64,000 nucleotides of DNA from Janibacter terrae NBRC 107853 (GTDB lineage Bacteria > Actinomycetota > Actinomycetes > Actinomycetales > Dermatophilaceae). The notes beneath the pieces are model-generated. The model ran no database searches, was not told where the DNA came from, and saw only the letters and a program-made list of their open reading frames with translations. This document shows, piece by piece, positions 42,738 to 51,972 of this stretch (positions within the stretch are counted from its first letter, which is position 1; each line of letters begins with the position of its first letter). Location: NCBI RefSeq assembly GCF_001591405.1, contig NZ_BCUV01000007.1, positions 930,001 through 994,000 of the forward strand, given 5' to 3'. The position numbers were made by a program, and so were the translations under genes.

Positions 42738-44020
42738 TGGTTGCTTATCCCGACCGCATGGTCCTGGATTCAAAGTGGCTTAACGAAATCCCAGCTCACT
42801 GGCGCCTGGGCCGGCTCGATCAGGTCGCACGTGCATGGCCTAGCAATGTGGACAAGCATTCAGTGGAAGGCGAGCAGGCCGTTCGCTTGTGCAACTACAC
42901 GGATGTCTACAAGAACGCGAGCATCGCCGAAGGTATGGACTTCATGCAAGCGACTGCCTCACGGGAGCAGATCGACAAGTTCCGGCTCGCAGTCGGTGAC
43001 ACGTTGCTAACGAAGGACTCGGAGACGGCCGACGACATCGGGGTTCCCGCGTTCGTCGAGTACGAAGCTGCGGATCTCGTGTGCGGCTACCACTTGTCTA
43101 TCGTGCGACCCGATGCCTTCGTAGCCGACCCCAAGTTCCTGTACTGGGCTCTTGCGGCGCAGCCGACGCTTGGCCAGTGGGCGGTGCTTGCTTCCGGTGT
43201 AACCCGCGTGGGGATCAAGTCTGGGGATCTCGCGAGGGTGGCCCTCGCGCTGCCGCCGTTGGGCGAACAGCGGGCTATCGCTCAATACCTGGACCGAGAG
43301 ACCGCCCGCATCGACACGCTCATCGAGGAGCAGCAGCGCCTGATCGAGATGCTCCGCGAGCGTCGCGTTGCCGCAGTTGAGCGCTCGATCGCGATGCTCG
43401 ACTGGACTGTGCCCTTCAAGTCAGTGGCCACGCTCATCCAGACAGGTCCCTTTGGGAGTCAACTCAAGTCGGACGAGTACGAAGACGGGGGAACGCCGAT
43501 CATCAACCCTTCCCACATGGTTGCAGGCGAGATCGTCCCAGACCCTCGGGTTGCTGTATCCGCACCGAAGGCTCAGGAACTGGGTCGCCACGCTCTGATG
43601 GGAGGCGACCTCATCTGTGCCCGCCGAGGCGACCTCGGAAGGTGCGCGGTCGTCGACGAGTCCTCTGCGGGATATCTGTGCGGGACAGGTTCTGCCTTGG
43701 TGCGCGTCGATCCCGATCGGATAGACGCACCGTTCGCGGCACTGGTCTTCAGTAGCCGCCGAAACCGAGATGCCCTTGCCCTCGCGTCGGTTGGCTCCAC
43801 GATGGACAACCTGAACTCCGACATCATCGGGGCGCTCCGCATTCCGTTGCCCACATTGGCAGAGCAGCGGGAGCTCGTCGCGACGGTGAATGAGCAGACA
43901 ACCAAGATCGACGAACTGATCGCTGAGACGGAGCGGTTCATCGAGTTGTCACGTGAGCGGCGGGCGGCGCTGATCACGGCTGCGGTGACGGGGCAGATCG
44001 ACGTACGAGAGGTGGCGTAA
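42737..44020 (+). CDS. hsdS: Type I restriction-modification specificity subunit
   Basis: A 427-residue HsdS with two target-recognition domains (about residues 12-185 and 225-385), each followed by a conserved helix: PPLGEQRAIAQYLDRETARID and PTLAEQRELVATVNEQTTKID. It sets the DNA sequence recognised by the HsdM2S and HsdR2M2S complexes. It appears intact. ATG 42737 overlaps the hsdM stop; GTG 42734 is possible. Without HsdM it has no partner. Confidence 0.9.
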   Translation: MVAYPDRMVLDSKWLNEIPAHWRLGRLDQVARAWPSNVDKHSVEGEQAVRLCNYTDVYKNASIAEGMDFMQATASREQIDKFRLAVGDTLLTKDSETADDIGVPAFVEYEAADLVCGYHLSIVRPDAFVADPKFLYWALAAQPTLGQWAVLASGVTRVGIKSGDLARVALALPPLGEQRAIAQYLDRETARIDTLIEEQQRLIEMLRERRVAAVERSIAMLDWTVPFKSVATLIQTGPFGSQLKSDEYEDGGTPIINPSHMVAGEIVPDPRVAVSAPKAQELGRHALMGGDLICARRGDLGRCAVVDESSAGYLCGTGSALVRVDPDRIDAPFAALVFSSRRNRDALALASVGSTMDNLNSDIIGALRIPLPTLAEQRELVATVNEQTTKIDELIAETERFIELSRERRAALITAAVTGQIDVREVA

Positions 44021-47000
44021 TGGCTGACCACAACGAGGTGGTCTTCGAGGACGAGATCTGCGCGCACCTCGAGGCGCACGGCTGGCTGTACGCCAAGAAT
44101 GATCAGGGCTACGACCGGGAGCGGGCGCTCTTCCCGGCCGACCTCTTCGCCTGGCTGGAGGAGACGCAACCGACCCCCTTCGCCAAAGCACTGAAGGCCG
44201 CGGGGACCGAGGCGAAGTTCCTCGACGTCCTGGCCACAGCACTCGACAAGCCGCTTGAGCACGGCGGCGGGATGCTCAACATCCTGCGCAACGGCGTCCA
44301 GTTCGTCGGTGGGGGCCGGCTGAAGATGGCGCAGTTCCGCCCCGACACCTCGCTCAACCCGACGACCGTCGAGCAGTACGCGGCGATGCGGGTGCGGGTG
44401 ATGCGTCAGGTGCACTTCTCGACGGCGGACCAGCGCAGCATCGACCTGGTCTTCTTCGTCAACGGGCTGCCGGTGGCGACGGTGGAGCTGAAGACCGACT
44501 TCACGCAGTCGCTGGACGAGGCGGTCAACCAGTACAAGAAGGATCGCCACCCGATCACCAACGGCCGGGTCGAGCCGCTGCTGTCCTTCGGCCACCGGGC
44601 TCTGGTGCACTTCGCGGTCTCCAACGACCTCGCCGCGATGACCACGCGGCTCGAGGGCGACAAGACGCACTTCCTCCCCTTCAACACCGGCAACGAGGGC
44701 GGTGCCGGTAACCCGCCGGCCGCGGACGGCAAGTCCTCGACGGCATATCTGTGGGAACGCGTGTGGGAGAAGCACGCCTGGCTCAACATCATCGGCCGAC
44801 TGATGATCGTCGAGACCAAGGAGGAGTGGGACGTGGCGACCGGGACCTCCCTTCGCCGCACGTCCATGCTCTTCCCCCGCTTCCACCAGTGGGAGGCCGT
44901 GACCAACATCGCCGCGGCTATTGAGGAGGAAGGTGTCGGGCAGCGGTATCTCATCGAGCACTCGGCGGGGTCGGGCAAGACGAACACGATCGCGTGGACC
45001 GCGCACCGGCTGGCACGGCTGCACGTGAACGACGAGAAGGTCTTCGACTCGGTGATCGTGGTCGTCGACCGCACGGTCCTCGACGGGCAGCTGCAGGAGG
45101 CGATCCGGCAGATCGACGGTGGGAAGAAGATCGTGGCGACGATCAGCCCGGAGGACGTGCACAAGGCGGGCGCGACGTCGAAGTCGAACCTGCTGGCGAA
45201 GGCGTTGAAGAACGGTGAGCTGATCATCGCGGTGACGGTGCAGACCTTCCCGTACGCGCTGGACGAGATCCGCAAGGACTCGGCGCTGAAGGGCAAGAAG
45301 TTCGCCGTCATCGCCGACGAGGCGCACTCCTCCCAGTCCGGCCAGGTCTCGGCGAAGCTCAAGGCGGTGCTGACCTCAGAGGAGGTCAAGGACATCGAGG
45401 AGGGCGGGCAGGTCGACGTCGAGTCGGTCCTGGCCGCGGAGATGGGGGAGCGGGCGGAGTCGCCGAACATCTCCTACCTGGCCTTCACCGCGACGCCGAA
45501 GAACAAGACGCTGGAGCTCTTCGGGCGGAAGGGTCCCGACGGTACGCCCGTCGAGTTCCACCTGTACTCGATGAAGCAGGCCATCGAGGAGGGGTACATC
45601 CTCGACGTGCTCAAGGGGTACCAGTCCTACGACACCGCGCTGAAGATCGCCGGCAAGGCCAGTGCCACCGGCGAAGGGGAGGTCGAGGAGGGGACTGCGC
45701 GCAAGGGGTTGATGCGGTGGGTGCAGCTGCACCCGACGAACATCAGCCAGAAGGTGCAGATCATCGTCGAGCACTTCCACGCCAACGTCGCGCACCTGCT
45801 CGACGGCAAGGCCAAGGCGATGGTCGTGACGGACTCGCGCAAGTCCGCGGTGAAGTACAAGAAGGCGATCGATGCCTTCATCGCCAAGCGTGCCGCGGAG
45901 GACGCCTCGTACAACTACCGCACGCTCGTTGCCTTCTCCGGTGGGGTGACGATGGATGAGAACGAGGTGTGGACCGTCGAGTGGGGGCCGGCGCCGAGCA
46001 AGGACGACGAGTTCACCGAGGCCAACATGAACCCTGGCGCCGGCAGTGACCTGGCGGCGGCGTTCAAGGGCGACACGTACAAGATCATGATGGTCGCCAA
46101 CAAGTTCCAGACTGGCTTCGACCAGCCGCTGCTGTCGGCGATGTATGTCGACAAGCGCCTGTCCGGGGTGACCGCGGTGCAGACGCTGTCGCGGTTGAAC
46201 CGCACGCACCGCACCGCTGGTGGGGAGCAGAAGCGCAAGACATTCGTCATCGACTTCGTGAACAAGCCCGAGGACATCCGGCAGTCCTTCGAGCCGTACT
46301 TCACGGCCGCCCGTCTCGAGACCGAGACCGACCCCTATGTGGTGGTGCACCTTGCGACGAAGCTGGCGCACGCAGGGATCTACACCGAGGATGAGGTCCG
46401 CAAGACGGCTGAGCTGTGGGTGCGGCGCAAGGGCAACAACGCGCTGTCGGCGGCGGTGGCGCCGGCGAAGACGGCCTTTGCGAAGCGATACGAGAAGGCA
46501 CTCGAGACCGACGACAAGGTGCTGCTCAACGAGCTCGAACTTTTCCGCAAGGACGTGTCAACGTACGTGCGGCTCTACGACTTCATGAGTCAGATCGTCG
46601 ACTACGGCGACCCGTACATGGAGATGCTCTCGATCTACCTGCGGCTACTCGAGCGGGTGATCAAGGACGAGTCCTGGTCGGCCGACGTCGACCTGTCCGA
46701 CGTCGTGCTCGTCGGGGTCAAGCACACCAAGGCTGCGCAAGCGGACATCGCGCTGACCGGTGACGGAGAGCTGAAGGGAATCAGCGCTGCCGGGTCAGGC
46801 GCGAAGAAGGAGCCGAAGTACGTCGCGCTGCAGGTCGTCATCGACCGGATGAACGACCTGTTTGGCGCGGAGTCCTTCGCGGAGTCGCAGATCAGGGAGT
46901 TCGTCAACGGGCTCGTCGAGCGGCTGCTGGACTACCCCGACCTGGTGGCGCAGACGCGGGTGAACTCGAAGAAGCAGTTCATGGAGTCGCAGGACTTCCA

Positions 47001-47178
47001 AGCCGCTGTCACCGAGGCGGTCGTGGAGAACCAGGACGCGCACAACACCATGGCGGACTACTTCTTCAGTGACGGGCCCGGGGTGGCCGGCGTTGTGGTG
47101 GCCCTTGCTGATGCGTTTTATGAGACGGCGGCGGACCGAGCACCTGCTGTGTCGACGCCCAGAGGGGCTGGCCAGTGA
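44020..47178 (+). CDS. hsdR: Type I restriction endonuclease subunit R
   Basis: A 1052-residue protein. The N-terminal nuclease has the PD-(D/E)xK core (IDLVFF...VATVELK, residues 141-158); the SF2 translocase follows with Walker A SAGSGKT (315-321), DEAH (433-436) and the later motif TGFDQPLLSAMYVDK; the C-terminus binds HsdM. It translocates DNA by ATP hydrolysis and cuts unmethylated foreign DNA when in complex with M and S. Intact here. Start overlaps hsdS (TAATG) and stop overlaps the kinase gene (TGATG). Confidence 0.93.
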   Translation: MADHNEVVFEDEICAHLEAHGWLYAKNDQGYDRERALFPADLFAWLEETQPTPFAKALKAAGTEAKFLDVLATALDKPLEHGGGMLNILRNGVQFVGGGRLKMAQFRPDTSLNPTTVEQYAAMRVRVMRQVHFSTADQRSIDLVFFVNGLPVATVELKTDFTQSLDEAVNQYKKDRHPITNGRVEPLLSFGHRALVHFAVSNDLAAMTTRLEGDKTHFLPFNTGNEGGAGNPPAADGKSSTAYLWERVWEKHAWLNIIGRLMIVETKEEWDVATGTSLRRTSMLFPRFHQWEAVTNIAAAIEEEGVGQRYLIEHSAGSGKTNTIAWTAHRLARLHVNDEKVFDSVIVVVDRTVLDGQLQEAIRQIDGGKKIVATISPEDVHKAGATSKSNLLAKALKNGELIIAVTVQTFPYALDEIRKDSALKGKKFAVIADEAHSSQSGQVSAKLKAVLTSEEVKDIEEGGQVDVESVLAAEMGERAESPNISYLAFTATPKNKTLELFGRKGPDGTPVEFHLYSMKQAIEEGYILDVLKGYQSYDTALKIAGKASATGEGEVEEGTARKGLMRWVQLHPTNISQKVQIIVEHFHANVAHLLDGKAKAMVVTDSRKSAVKYKKAIDAFIAKRAAEDASYNYRTLVAFSGGVTMDENEVWTVEWGPAPSKDDEFTEANMNPGAGSDLAAAFKGDTYKIMMVANKFQTGFDQPLLSAMYVDKRLSGVTAVQTLSRLNRTHRTAGGEQKRKTFVIDFVNKPEDIRQSFEPYFTAARLETETDPYVVVHLATKLAHAGIYTEDEVRKTAELWVRRKGNNALSAAVAPAKTAFAKRYEKALETDDKVLLNELELFRKDVSTYVRLYDFMSQIVDYGDPYMEMLSIYLRLLERVIKDESWSADVDLSDVVLVGVKHTKAAQADIALTGDGELKGISAAGSGAKKEPKYVALQVVIDRMNDLFGAESFAESQIREFVNGLVERLLDYPDLVAQTRVNSKKQFMESQDFQAAVTEAVVENQDAHNTMADYFFSDGPGVAGVVVALADAFYETAADRAPAVSTPRGAGQ

Positions 47179-49064
47179 TGGGCGGCCAAGAGTCTAGGAA
47201 GGGTGACTGGTTCGGTCCCTATCGAACAATCCGTGAGATCGGTCGGGGTGGGTTCGGCAGGGTCTACGAAGCGGAGGACCGACATGGAGCCAAGATCGCT
47301 CTGAAAGTCTTGGACTCTGTGGCGGGCAACTCGAGGTCCGGCCGGGGCCGGTTTTCACGAGAGCTTGCCGCCGCACAACGCGTCGCAAGCCCGCACGTGG
47401 CGCGTGTTGTCGACTCAGGCCTCCACTCGGACCCTCCGTGGATCGCGTACCAGCTCATCAGTGGCGCGACCCTCAAGAAGAAGCTGCTTGAGGGCCCCCT
47501 GCCAGCGGAGCAGGCTGTCGATGCGCTCCTTGCACTGGCTCAGGGGCTGGCTGCCGTCCATGCCGAGGGCCTGGTCCACAGGGATGTCACGCCTGACAAT
47601 GTCATCGTCGACGGTCAGGGGAAGGGGTGTCTGATCGATCTGGGGATCGCTGCGCTCGGGGAGGCCGGGGAATTCACGAGAGAGCAGGTCGGGAAGGTTG
47701 CCTTTCAAGCACCCGAGCAGTGGACTGGTTCGGCTGTCACCCCGGCCGTAGATATCTGGCAGTTCGGAGTCTGCCTGGTCAAGGCAGTCAGTGGCCATCT
47801 GCCGTTTTCGCAAGGGGCCCCCGGTGTAATGCATCAAGCGATCACCCAGAACGAGCCGGACCTGTCCGGTATGCCGACGCCCTTGCGCATTCTGGCGACG
47901 CGGTGCCTGAGGAAGCGGGTGAGTGAGCGACCTTCAGCCGACCGCGTTGTTGAGTTCCTCAGGGGAGTTCGGATCGAGGCTCCCGCGGTAGAACGCGATC
48001 ACCTCCTGACGGCCACTCGTATTGCAGCGGGGGATTTCTACTCGGGGTATCCAAGCATGGCCGACGATGAGTACGACCTGAGGGTCGCGCGACTCAAAGA
48101 GCTTGAAATCGCTAGCCCCGACCTCCGAGATCGGCGGCCTCGGTCCAGGAGGCCCCCCATCTTGCCCCGCGAGTTCGCCGTGATGCGACTCGTGGACGTC
48201 GAACCGCAGGTCACGTTCGGTCCCGTGGAGCTGAGGCCGAAACTGGAGGCAGTGCCTCCGTTCCAGCCGTTTGATGCTGAAAGGGTGACGGGGGTTAACC
48301 AGCGCGACTTACGTGATGGCCGCATCCTGGTGGGAGATGTGGTCGCCGTTCGTCCATTTCGACGGGGCCCGATGGCGGCCGTCGTCGACGGGTGGTTCGT
48401 CGGGTGGCGAGATGGTACCGAGACCCGTGCACGCCTCCCCTTGATGTGTCCGTCCTGCGGGACTCGCCTCGAGTACCGCGAGTCCAAGATTTGGGTCGAT
48501 CGGGTCCTTGTGAAGCCACAAGACTGGTGCCCGAACTCAGCAGCCTGCCCCGAACAAGTGATATGGCGGCTTGCACGTCTGGCAAGCAAGCAGGCTCTGC
48601 AAATCGCATCCCTGCGCGGCTCCGCTGCACGTGCACTGGTGGAATCAGGCGTCCTATCGAACGAGGCCGACCTCTTCGGCCTGACTTCGAAAGCCTTGCA
48701 GGGAATACCAGGGTTCTTCGAGGAGGCCAGCGAGTGCGATCTCGATCCCCCGGCTCGGAGCGGGCGAGCCCCGTCGCAAAGGGCGCGTCGCTTGCTCGAG
48801 GAGTTGGAAAGCGCTCGCACCGCTCCTCTCGAACGGCACCTGGTCGCACTCGGCATCGTTGATCAGATCTGGTCGCACCGGGCGGTTGACCTCAGTCGCG
48901 ACTTCGGCACTTTGAGGGCGATCTACGACGCCAGCGAGGCTAACGCCATCGCTGGCCGAGCCGTTGCCCGAGAAGTTGAGCGATGGTTCCGAGGTCCAGA
49001 CAGTGCTTGGCATCTGCAAATTCTGGATCGATGGAGCGAGGATGGCGTGCAGCTCGGCTGGTGA
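47178..49064 (+). CDS. Ser/Thr kinase fused to ligase-like OB/Zn/HhH module
   Basis: A 628-residue two-part protein. Residues about 12-265 are a complete Hanks-type kinase: G-loop GRGGFGRV, Lys43, Glu62, HRD 134-136 with Asn141, DLG 154-156 and APE 178-180. The rest resembles NAD-dependent DNA ligase LigA without its nucleotidyltransferase core: an Ia-like piece with DDEYD (296-300), an OB-fold (RVTGVNQRDLRDGRILVGDVV), a zinc finger with Cys424/427/451/457, and HhH-like repeats to the end (PLERHLVALGI, RDFGTLRAIYDA). The KxDG lysine of ligases and the BRCT domain are absent, so it should not ligate DNA. The start overlaps the hsdR stop, so it is made with the RM proteins. The role may be DNA-damage or invasion sensing by the HhH part with kinase output; this is inference. 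Confidence 0.8.
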   Translation: MGGQESRKGDWFGPYRTIREIGRGGFGRVYEAEDRHGAKIALKVLDSVAGNSRSGRGRFSRELAAAQRVASPHVARVVDSGLHSDPPWIAYQLISGATLKKKLLEGPLPAEQAVDALLALAQGLAAVHAEGLVHRDVTPDNVIVDGQGKGCLIDLGIAALGEAGEFTREQVGKVAFQAPEQWTGSAVTPAVDIWQFGVCLVKAVSGHLPFSQGAPGVMHQAITQNEPDLSGMPTPLRILATRCLRKRVSERPSADRVVEFLRGVRIEAPAVERDHLLTATRIAAGDFYSGYPSMADDEYDLRVARLKELEIASPDLRDRRPRSRRPPILPREFAVMRLVDVEPQVTFGPVELRPKLEAVPPFQPFDAERVTGVNQRDLRDGRILVGDVVAVRPFRRGPMAAVVDGWFVGWRDGTETRARLPLMCPSCGTRLEYRESKIWVDRVLVKPQDWCPNSAACPEQVIWRLARLASKQALQIASLRGSAARALVESGVLSNEADLFGLTSKALQGIPGFFEEASECDLDPPARSGRAPSQRARRLLEELESARTAPLERHLVALGIVDQIWSHRAVDLSRDFGTLRAIYDASEANAIAGRAVAREVERWFRGPDSAWHLQILDRWSEDGVQLGW

Positions 49065-49401
49065 ACTCGCTGTGGCGACTATGGAGCGCTCATCGTTTGG
49101 GCGCCAGCCGTTGGCCGCGACCGTTTGACACAGAGGCGAGTCGCACGAGTTGACGCGGGTGCTTGGCGCGCAGTTCTCTAAACACGGGTTCTGTGCAAAG
49201 TAGGCCGCGTGTCCCCTCGAATCTGCGTTGCATCTCGACAGCGGCGCTGTCGAGATGCAGCGAAGACTGCAGTGACGGCCGTTCTTTGCAGCAAAAATTG
49301 ATTGCTATGGATCTACTTGGCCTCAGGAGTGGAGCTGCTGCGTCGGGGCCTCCGGCGCACCGTGGACTGAGGGAAAGCAGGCAGGAGCCACTCGACCCGA
49401 G
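49065..49401. other. 337-base gap between kinase gene and IS256 copy 1
   Basis: No coding sequence recognised. A perfect palindrome lies at 49230-49258, and the last eight bases (GACCCGAG) are the target duplication of the IS. GC content is visibly lower than in the chromosomal part. Confidence 0.6.
49230..49258. repeat. Perfect 13-base palindrome after the kinase gene
   Basis: GCATCTCGACAGC pairs perfectly with GCTGTCGAGATGC across a three-base loop (GGC). It lies 165 bases after the kinase stop, could be its terminator, and shares the TCTCGACA / TGTCGAGA arms with the palindrome at 58226-58252 near the recombinase gene. Confidence 0.7.
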
Positions 49402-50821
49402 GGTCAAGCCCCGGGTAGTGGTGTAGCGCCTGCGTGTTCCTTCTGGTGGTTCAGGCGGTCAATGCGGGCAGGTTGTCGCCTCCGGTCTCGGGGTCGAGGG
49501 CGGGCACGATGTTGACGCGGCAGCGGGCGAGGACCTCGAGGCCGAGGTAGCGCCGACCTTCGGCCCATTCATCGGTTTGCTCGGCCAGGACCGCCCCGAC
49601 CAGGCGCACGATCGCGGCCCGGTTGGGGAAGATGCCCACGGAGTCGGTACGGCGTCGGATCTCGCGGTTGAGGCGTTCGGCGGGGTTGTTCGACCAGATC
49701 TGGGTCCACACGTCTTTGGGGAAGGCGGTGAACGCCAAGATGTCCGCGCGGGCCGCGTCGAGGTGCTCGTGGACCTCGGGCAGTTTGCCGTCGACGTACT
49801 CCAGCAGCCGCTCGAACTGCGCCTGGACGGCGTCCTTGTCGGGTTGGTCGTACACCGAGTGCAACATCGCCTTCACGGCCGGCCACATGCTCTTGGGCGT
49901 CACGGACATCAGGTTCGCGGCGTAGTGCGTGCGGCAGCGTTGCCACGACGCGCCGGGCAGGTTCGCCGCGATGGCCTCGACCAGGCCCTTGTGGGCGTCG
50001 GAGGTGACCAGCCGGACGCCGGTCAGGCCTCGGGCGGTCAGGTCGGCGAAGAACTCGTTCCACGCCGGACCTGTCTCGGAGGTGGCCACGCGTAGCCCGA
50101 GGACTTCGCGGTGCCCGTCGGCGTTGACCCCGACCGCGATCAACGCGACGGCGTTGATCACCCGCCCGCCCTCGCGGACCTTCATCGTCAGCGCGTCGGC
50201 GGACACGAACGTGAATGGCCCAGCATCGGCCAGGGGCCGGTGGCGAAACTCCTCGACGATCTGGTCCAGATCAGCGGCCATCCGCGACACCTGGGACTTG
50301 CTCAGCGAGTCGATCCCTAGGGTCTTGACGAGCTTGTCCATGCGGCGGGTCGACACGCCAGCGAGGTAGCAGTCCGCGACGACCGTGATCAACGCGGACT
50401 CCGCGCGCTTGCGGCGCTCGAGGAGCCACTCGGGGAAGTAGGTCCCCGAGCGCAGTTTCGGGATTGCGACATCGACGGTGCCGACGCGGGTATCGAGGTC
50501 GCGGTGGCGGTACCCGTTTCGCTGTGCCGCCCGCCCAGGAGTGGCCCGGCCATACTCCGCGCCAACCACGGCATCGGCATCCGCGGACAGCAACGCGTTG
50601 ATCATGGTCTGCAACAGGGAACGCATCATGTCGGGCGATGCTTCGGACAGGGCTTCGCTCAACAGGCCATGAGGGTCGACAATGTGAGGTGCGGTCATCG
50701 TGATGACTCCATTCGAGAGTGCTGTGAGAGGTTCGCTCGAAGGATCACGCGGTGGCCGCACCCATGTCCACTACCGGGACGATGACGGTCACTGCGCTAC
50801 ACCACTATCGGGGACTCAACT
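49402..50821 (-). mobile_element. IS256-family element, copy 1
   Basis: A 1420-base element with imperfect terminal inverted repeats ending in TAGTGGTGTAGCGC. It is flanked by the 8-base target duplication GACCCGAG (49394-49401 and 50822-50829), typical for IS256. The second copy (61823-63242) has the same length in opposite orientation. Confidence 0.92.
49451..50698 (-). CDS. IS256/mutator-family transposase, copy 1
   Basis: 415 residues from ATG 50698 (an in-frame extension upstream lacks support). It is a mutator-type DDE transposase: Asp in FVSADALTMKV, Asp in LVTSDAHKGLVEA, Glu in NNPAERLNREIRRR, and the C..H-type segment WQRCRTHYAANLM. Intact. The protein is identical to copy 2; at 50402 one base differs silently from the matching position 62242. 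Confidence 0.94.
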   Translation of the reverse strand: MTAPHIVDPHGLLSEALSEASPDMMRSLLQTMINALLSADADAVVGAEYGRATPGRAAQRNGYRHRDLDTRVGTVDVAIPKLRSGTYFPEWLLERRKRAESALITVVADCYLAGVSTRRMDKLVKTLGIDSLSKSQVSRMAADLDQIVEEFRHRPLADAGPFTFVSADALTMKVREGGRVINAVALIAVGVNADGHREVLGLRVATSETGPAWNEFFADLTARGLTGVRLVTSDAHKGLVEAIAANLPGASWQRCRTHYAANLMSVTPKSMWPAVKAMLHSVYDQPDKDAVQAQFERLLEYVDGKLPEVHEHLDAARADILAFTAFPKDVWTQIWSNNPAERLNREIRRRTDSVGIFPNRAAIVRLVGAVLAEQTDEWAEGRRYLGLEVLARCRVNIVPALDPETGGDNLPALTA

Positions 50822-50829
50822 GACCCGAG

Positions 50830-51213
50830 TGCGGTGAGAATTCAATTCGCGGCGGTGGCGGTAACTGAGCTCCTGGGACACGAGTGCGTCGAGCTCCCGA
50901 AACTGCGCCTCGAGTCACGCCAAGTCCACCTGCGGCTGACCGCGCTTCTGCTCGGTCCCCCGCAGGTGTTCGGCCAAGTCTCGCTTCGTCGCCTCGGAGA
51001 CTTGCCCCCTCCATCTCACTACTGTTCCGAAACTCCCGCAAGCCCCATGCGCGCCACCCCACCCCCCTCCTGGCTGGTCACCGAAACCGCCGGCCAAGCC
51101 CCAGCGTCGATCGCAGGACTCCTGGTCAAGCGCTTTATGGCCACCGCGAGGCCGGCGTCGACAACGAGGCTCTGGAGACCTTGGCGGACATCAGTGGGCA
51201 ACGCTCCTTCACA
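50830..51213. other. 384-base gap between IS256 copy 1 and ccdA-like gene
   Basis: Several short open frames exist but none has recognisable homology or a good start site. It is downstream of the ccdA-like stop on the minus strand. It may be decayed DNA from earlier insertions. Nothing firm can be assigned. Confidence 0.5.
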
Positions 51214-51972
51214 TCAGAGGGGCACTTCCCAGTCGCTGATGAGTCTGGTTTGCAGCCGCTGGACGATCGCATCCCATCCGCCGGTGAGCAGGAGTGTCCC
51301 GACGATGATCAGCAGGGTTGCGCCGACGACCTGGATCGCGCGCTGGTGTCGTTGCAGCCACGACGAGACCGGGGCCCATCGCTCGTAGGCCGCGGCGATG
51401 AGGATGAAGGGAAGGCCGAGCCCGAGGCAGTAGGCCACGGCGAGAACGACAGCTCGGGTGATCGAGGCGTCGCTGGCGAGGTTGAGCGCGAGGACCGCCG
51501 CGAGGGTAGGGCCCATGCAGGGCGCCCAGCCCAGACCGAAGACGGCTCCGAGGACAGGGGCCCCGGCCAGGCCGGTGGCGGGCTTGATCGGCAGTCGGAA
51601 GGTCCGCTGCGAACCGGCGCCGAGGAAGACAAGGGCCATGAGAATCACCACTACGCCACCGATGCGCATCAGTAGCTCTCGGTGCTCAACGAGCGCGCGG
51701 CCGGCGGTGGCGACGAACATCGAGGCAAGAACGAAAACGAGGGTGAAGCCGAGGATGAACAGCAGTGCGCCCAAGACCATCCGGCCGCGGCTGCGCTTCT
51801 CCAGTGCTACGTCGGACAGGCCGGTGACGTAGCCGAGATAGCCCGGTACGAGGGGTAACACGCAGGGCGTGGCGAAGGAGACGAGCCCGGCGAGGGCCGC
51901 GACGAGCGCCGCGAGAGGCAGAGCCCCGCTGGCGACCTGGTCACTGAGCCCGGTCGTGAAAGCGACGATCAT
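51214..51972 (-). CDS. ccdA: CcdA/DsbD-type thiol-electron transporter
   Basis: A 252-residue membrane protein with about six helices. VSFATPCVLPLVPGYLGYVTG near residues 31-51 and GLGWAPCMGPTLAAVLAL near 147-164 (quoted in part) hold the two conserved Cys-Pro motifs that pass electrons across the membrane. It starts inside the stop of the TlpA-like gene (ATGA), so the two act together: CcdA reduces the extracytoplasmic thioredoxin-like partner. Used in cytochrome c maturation or disulfide repair. Confidence 0.88.
   Translation of the reverse strand: MIVAFTTGLSDQVASGALPLAALVAALAGLVSFATPCVLPLVPGYLGYVTGLSDVALEKRSRGRMVLGALLFILGFTLVFVLASMFVATAGRALVEHRELLMRIGGVVVILMALVFLGAGSQRTFRLPIKPATGLAGAPVLGAVFGLGWAPCMGPTLAAVLALNLASDASITRAVVLAVAYCLGLGLPFILIAAAYERWAPVSSWLQRHQRAIQVVGATLLIIVGTLLLTGGWDAIVQRLQTRLISDWEVPL

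Noticed and set aside
47178-49064. Kinase as a PglW/BREX component.
   Set aside because: PglW is much larger, and no pglX, pglZ or brx genes are nearby; the C-terminal half is ligase-like.
47178-49064. Working DNA ligase fused to a kinase.
   Set aside because: No KxDG nucleotidyltransferase motif or room for that domain between residues 325 and 345.
50830-51213. Small genes downstream of ccdA.
   Set aside because: Short frames lack ribosome sites and recognisable families; composition looks like decayed DNA.
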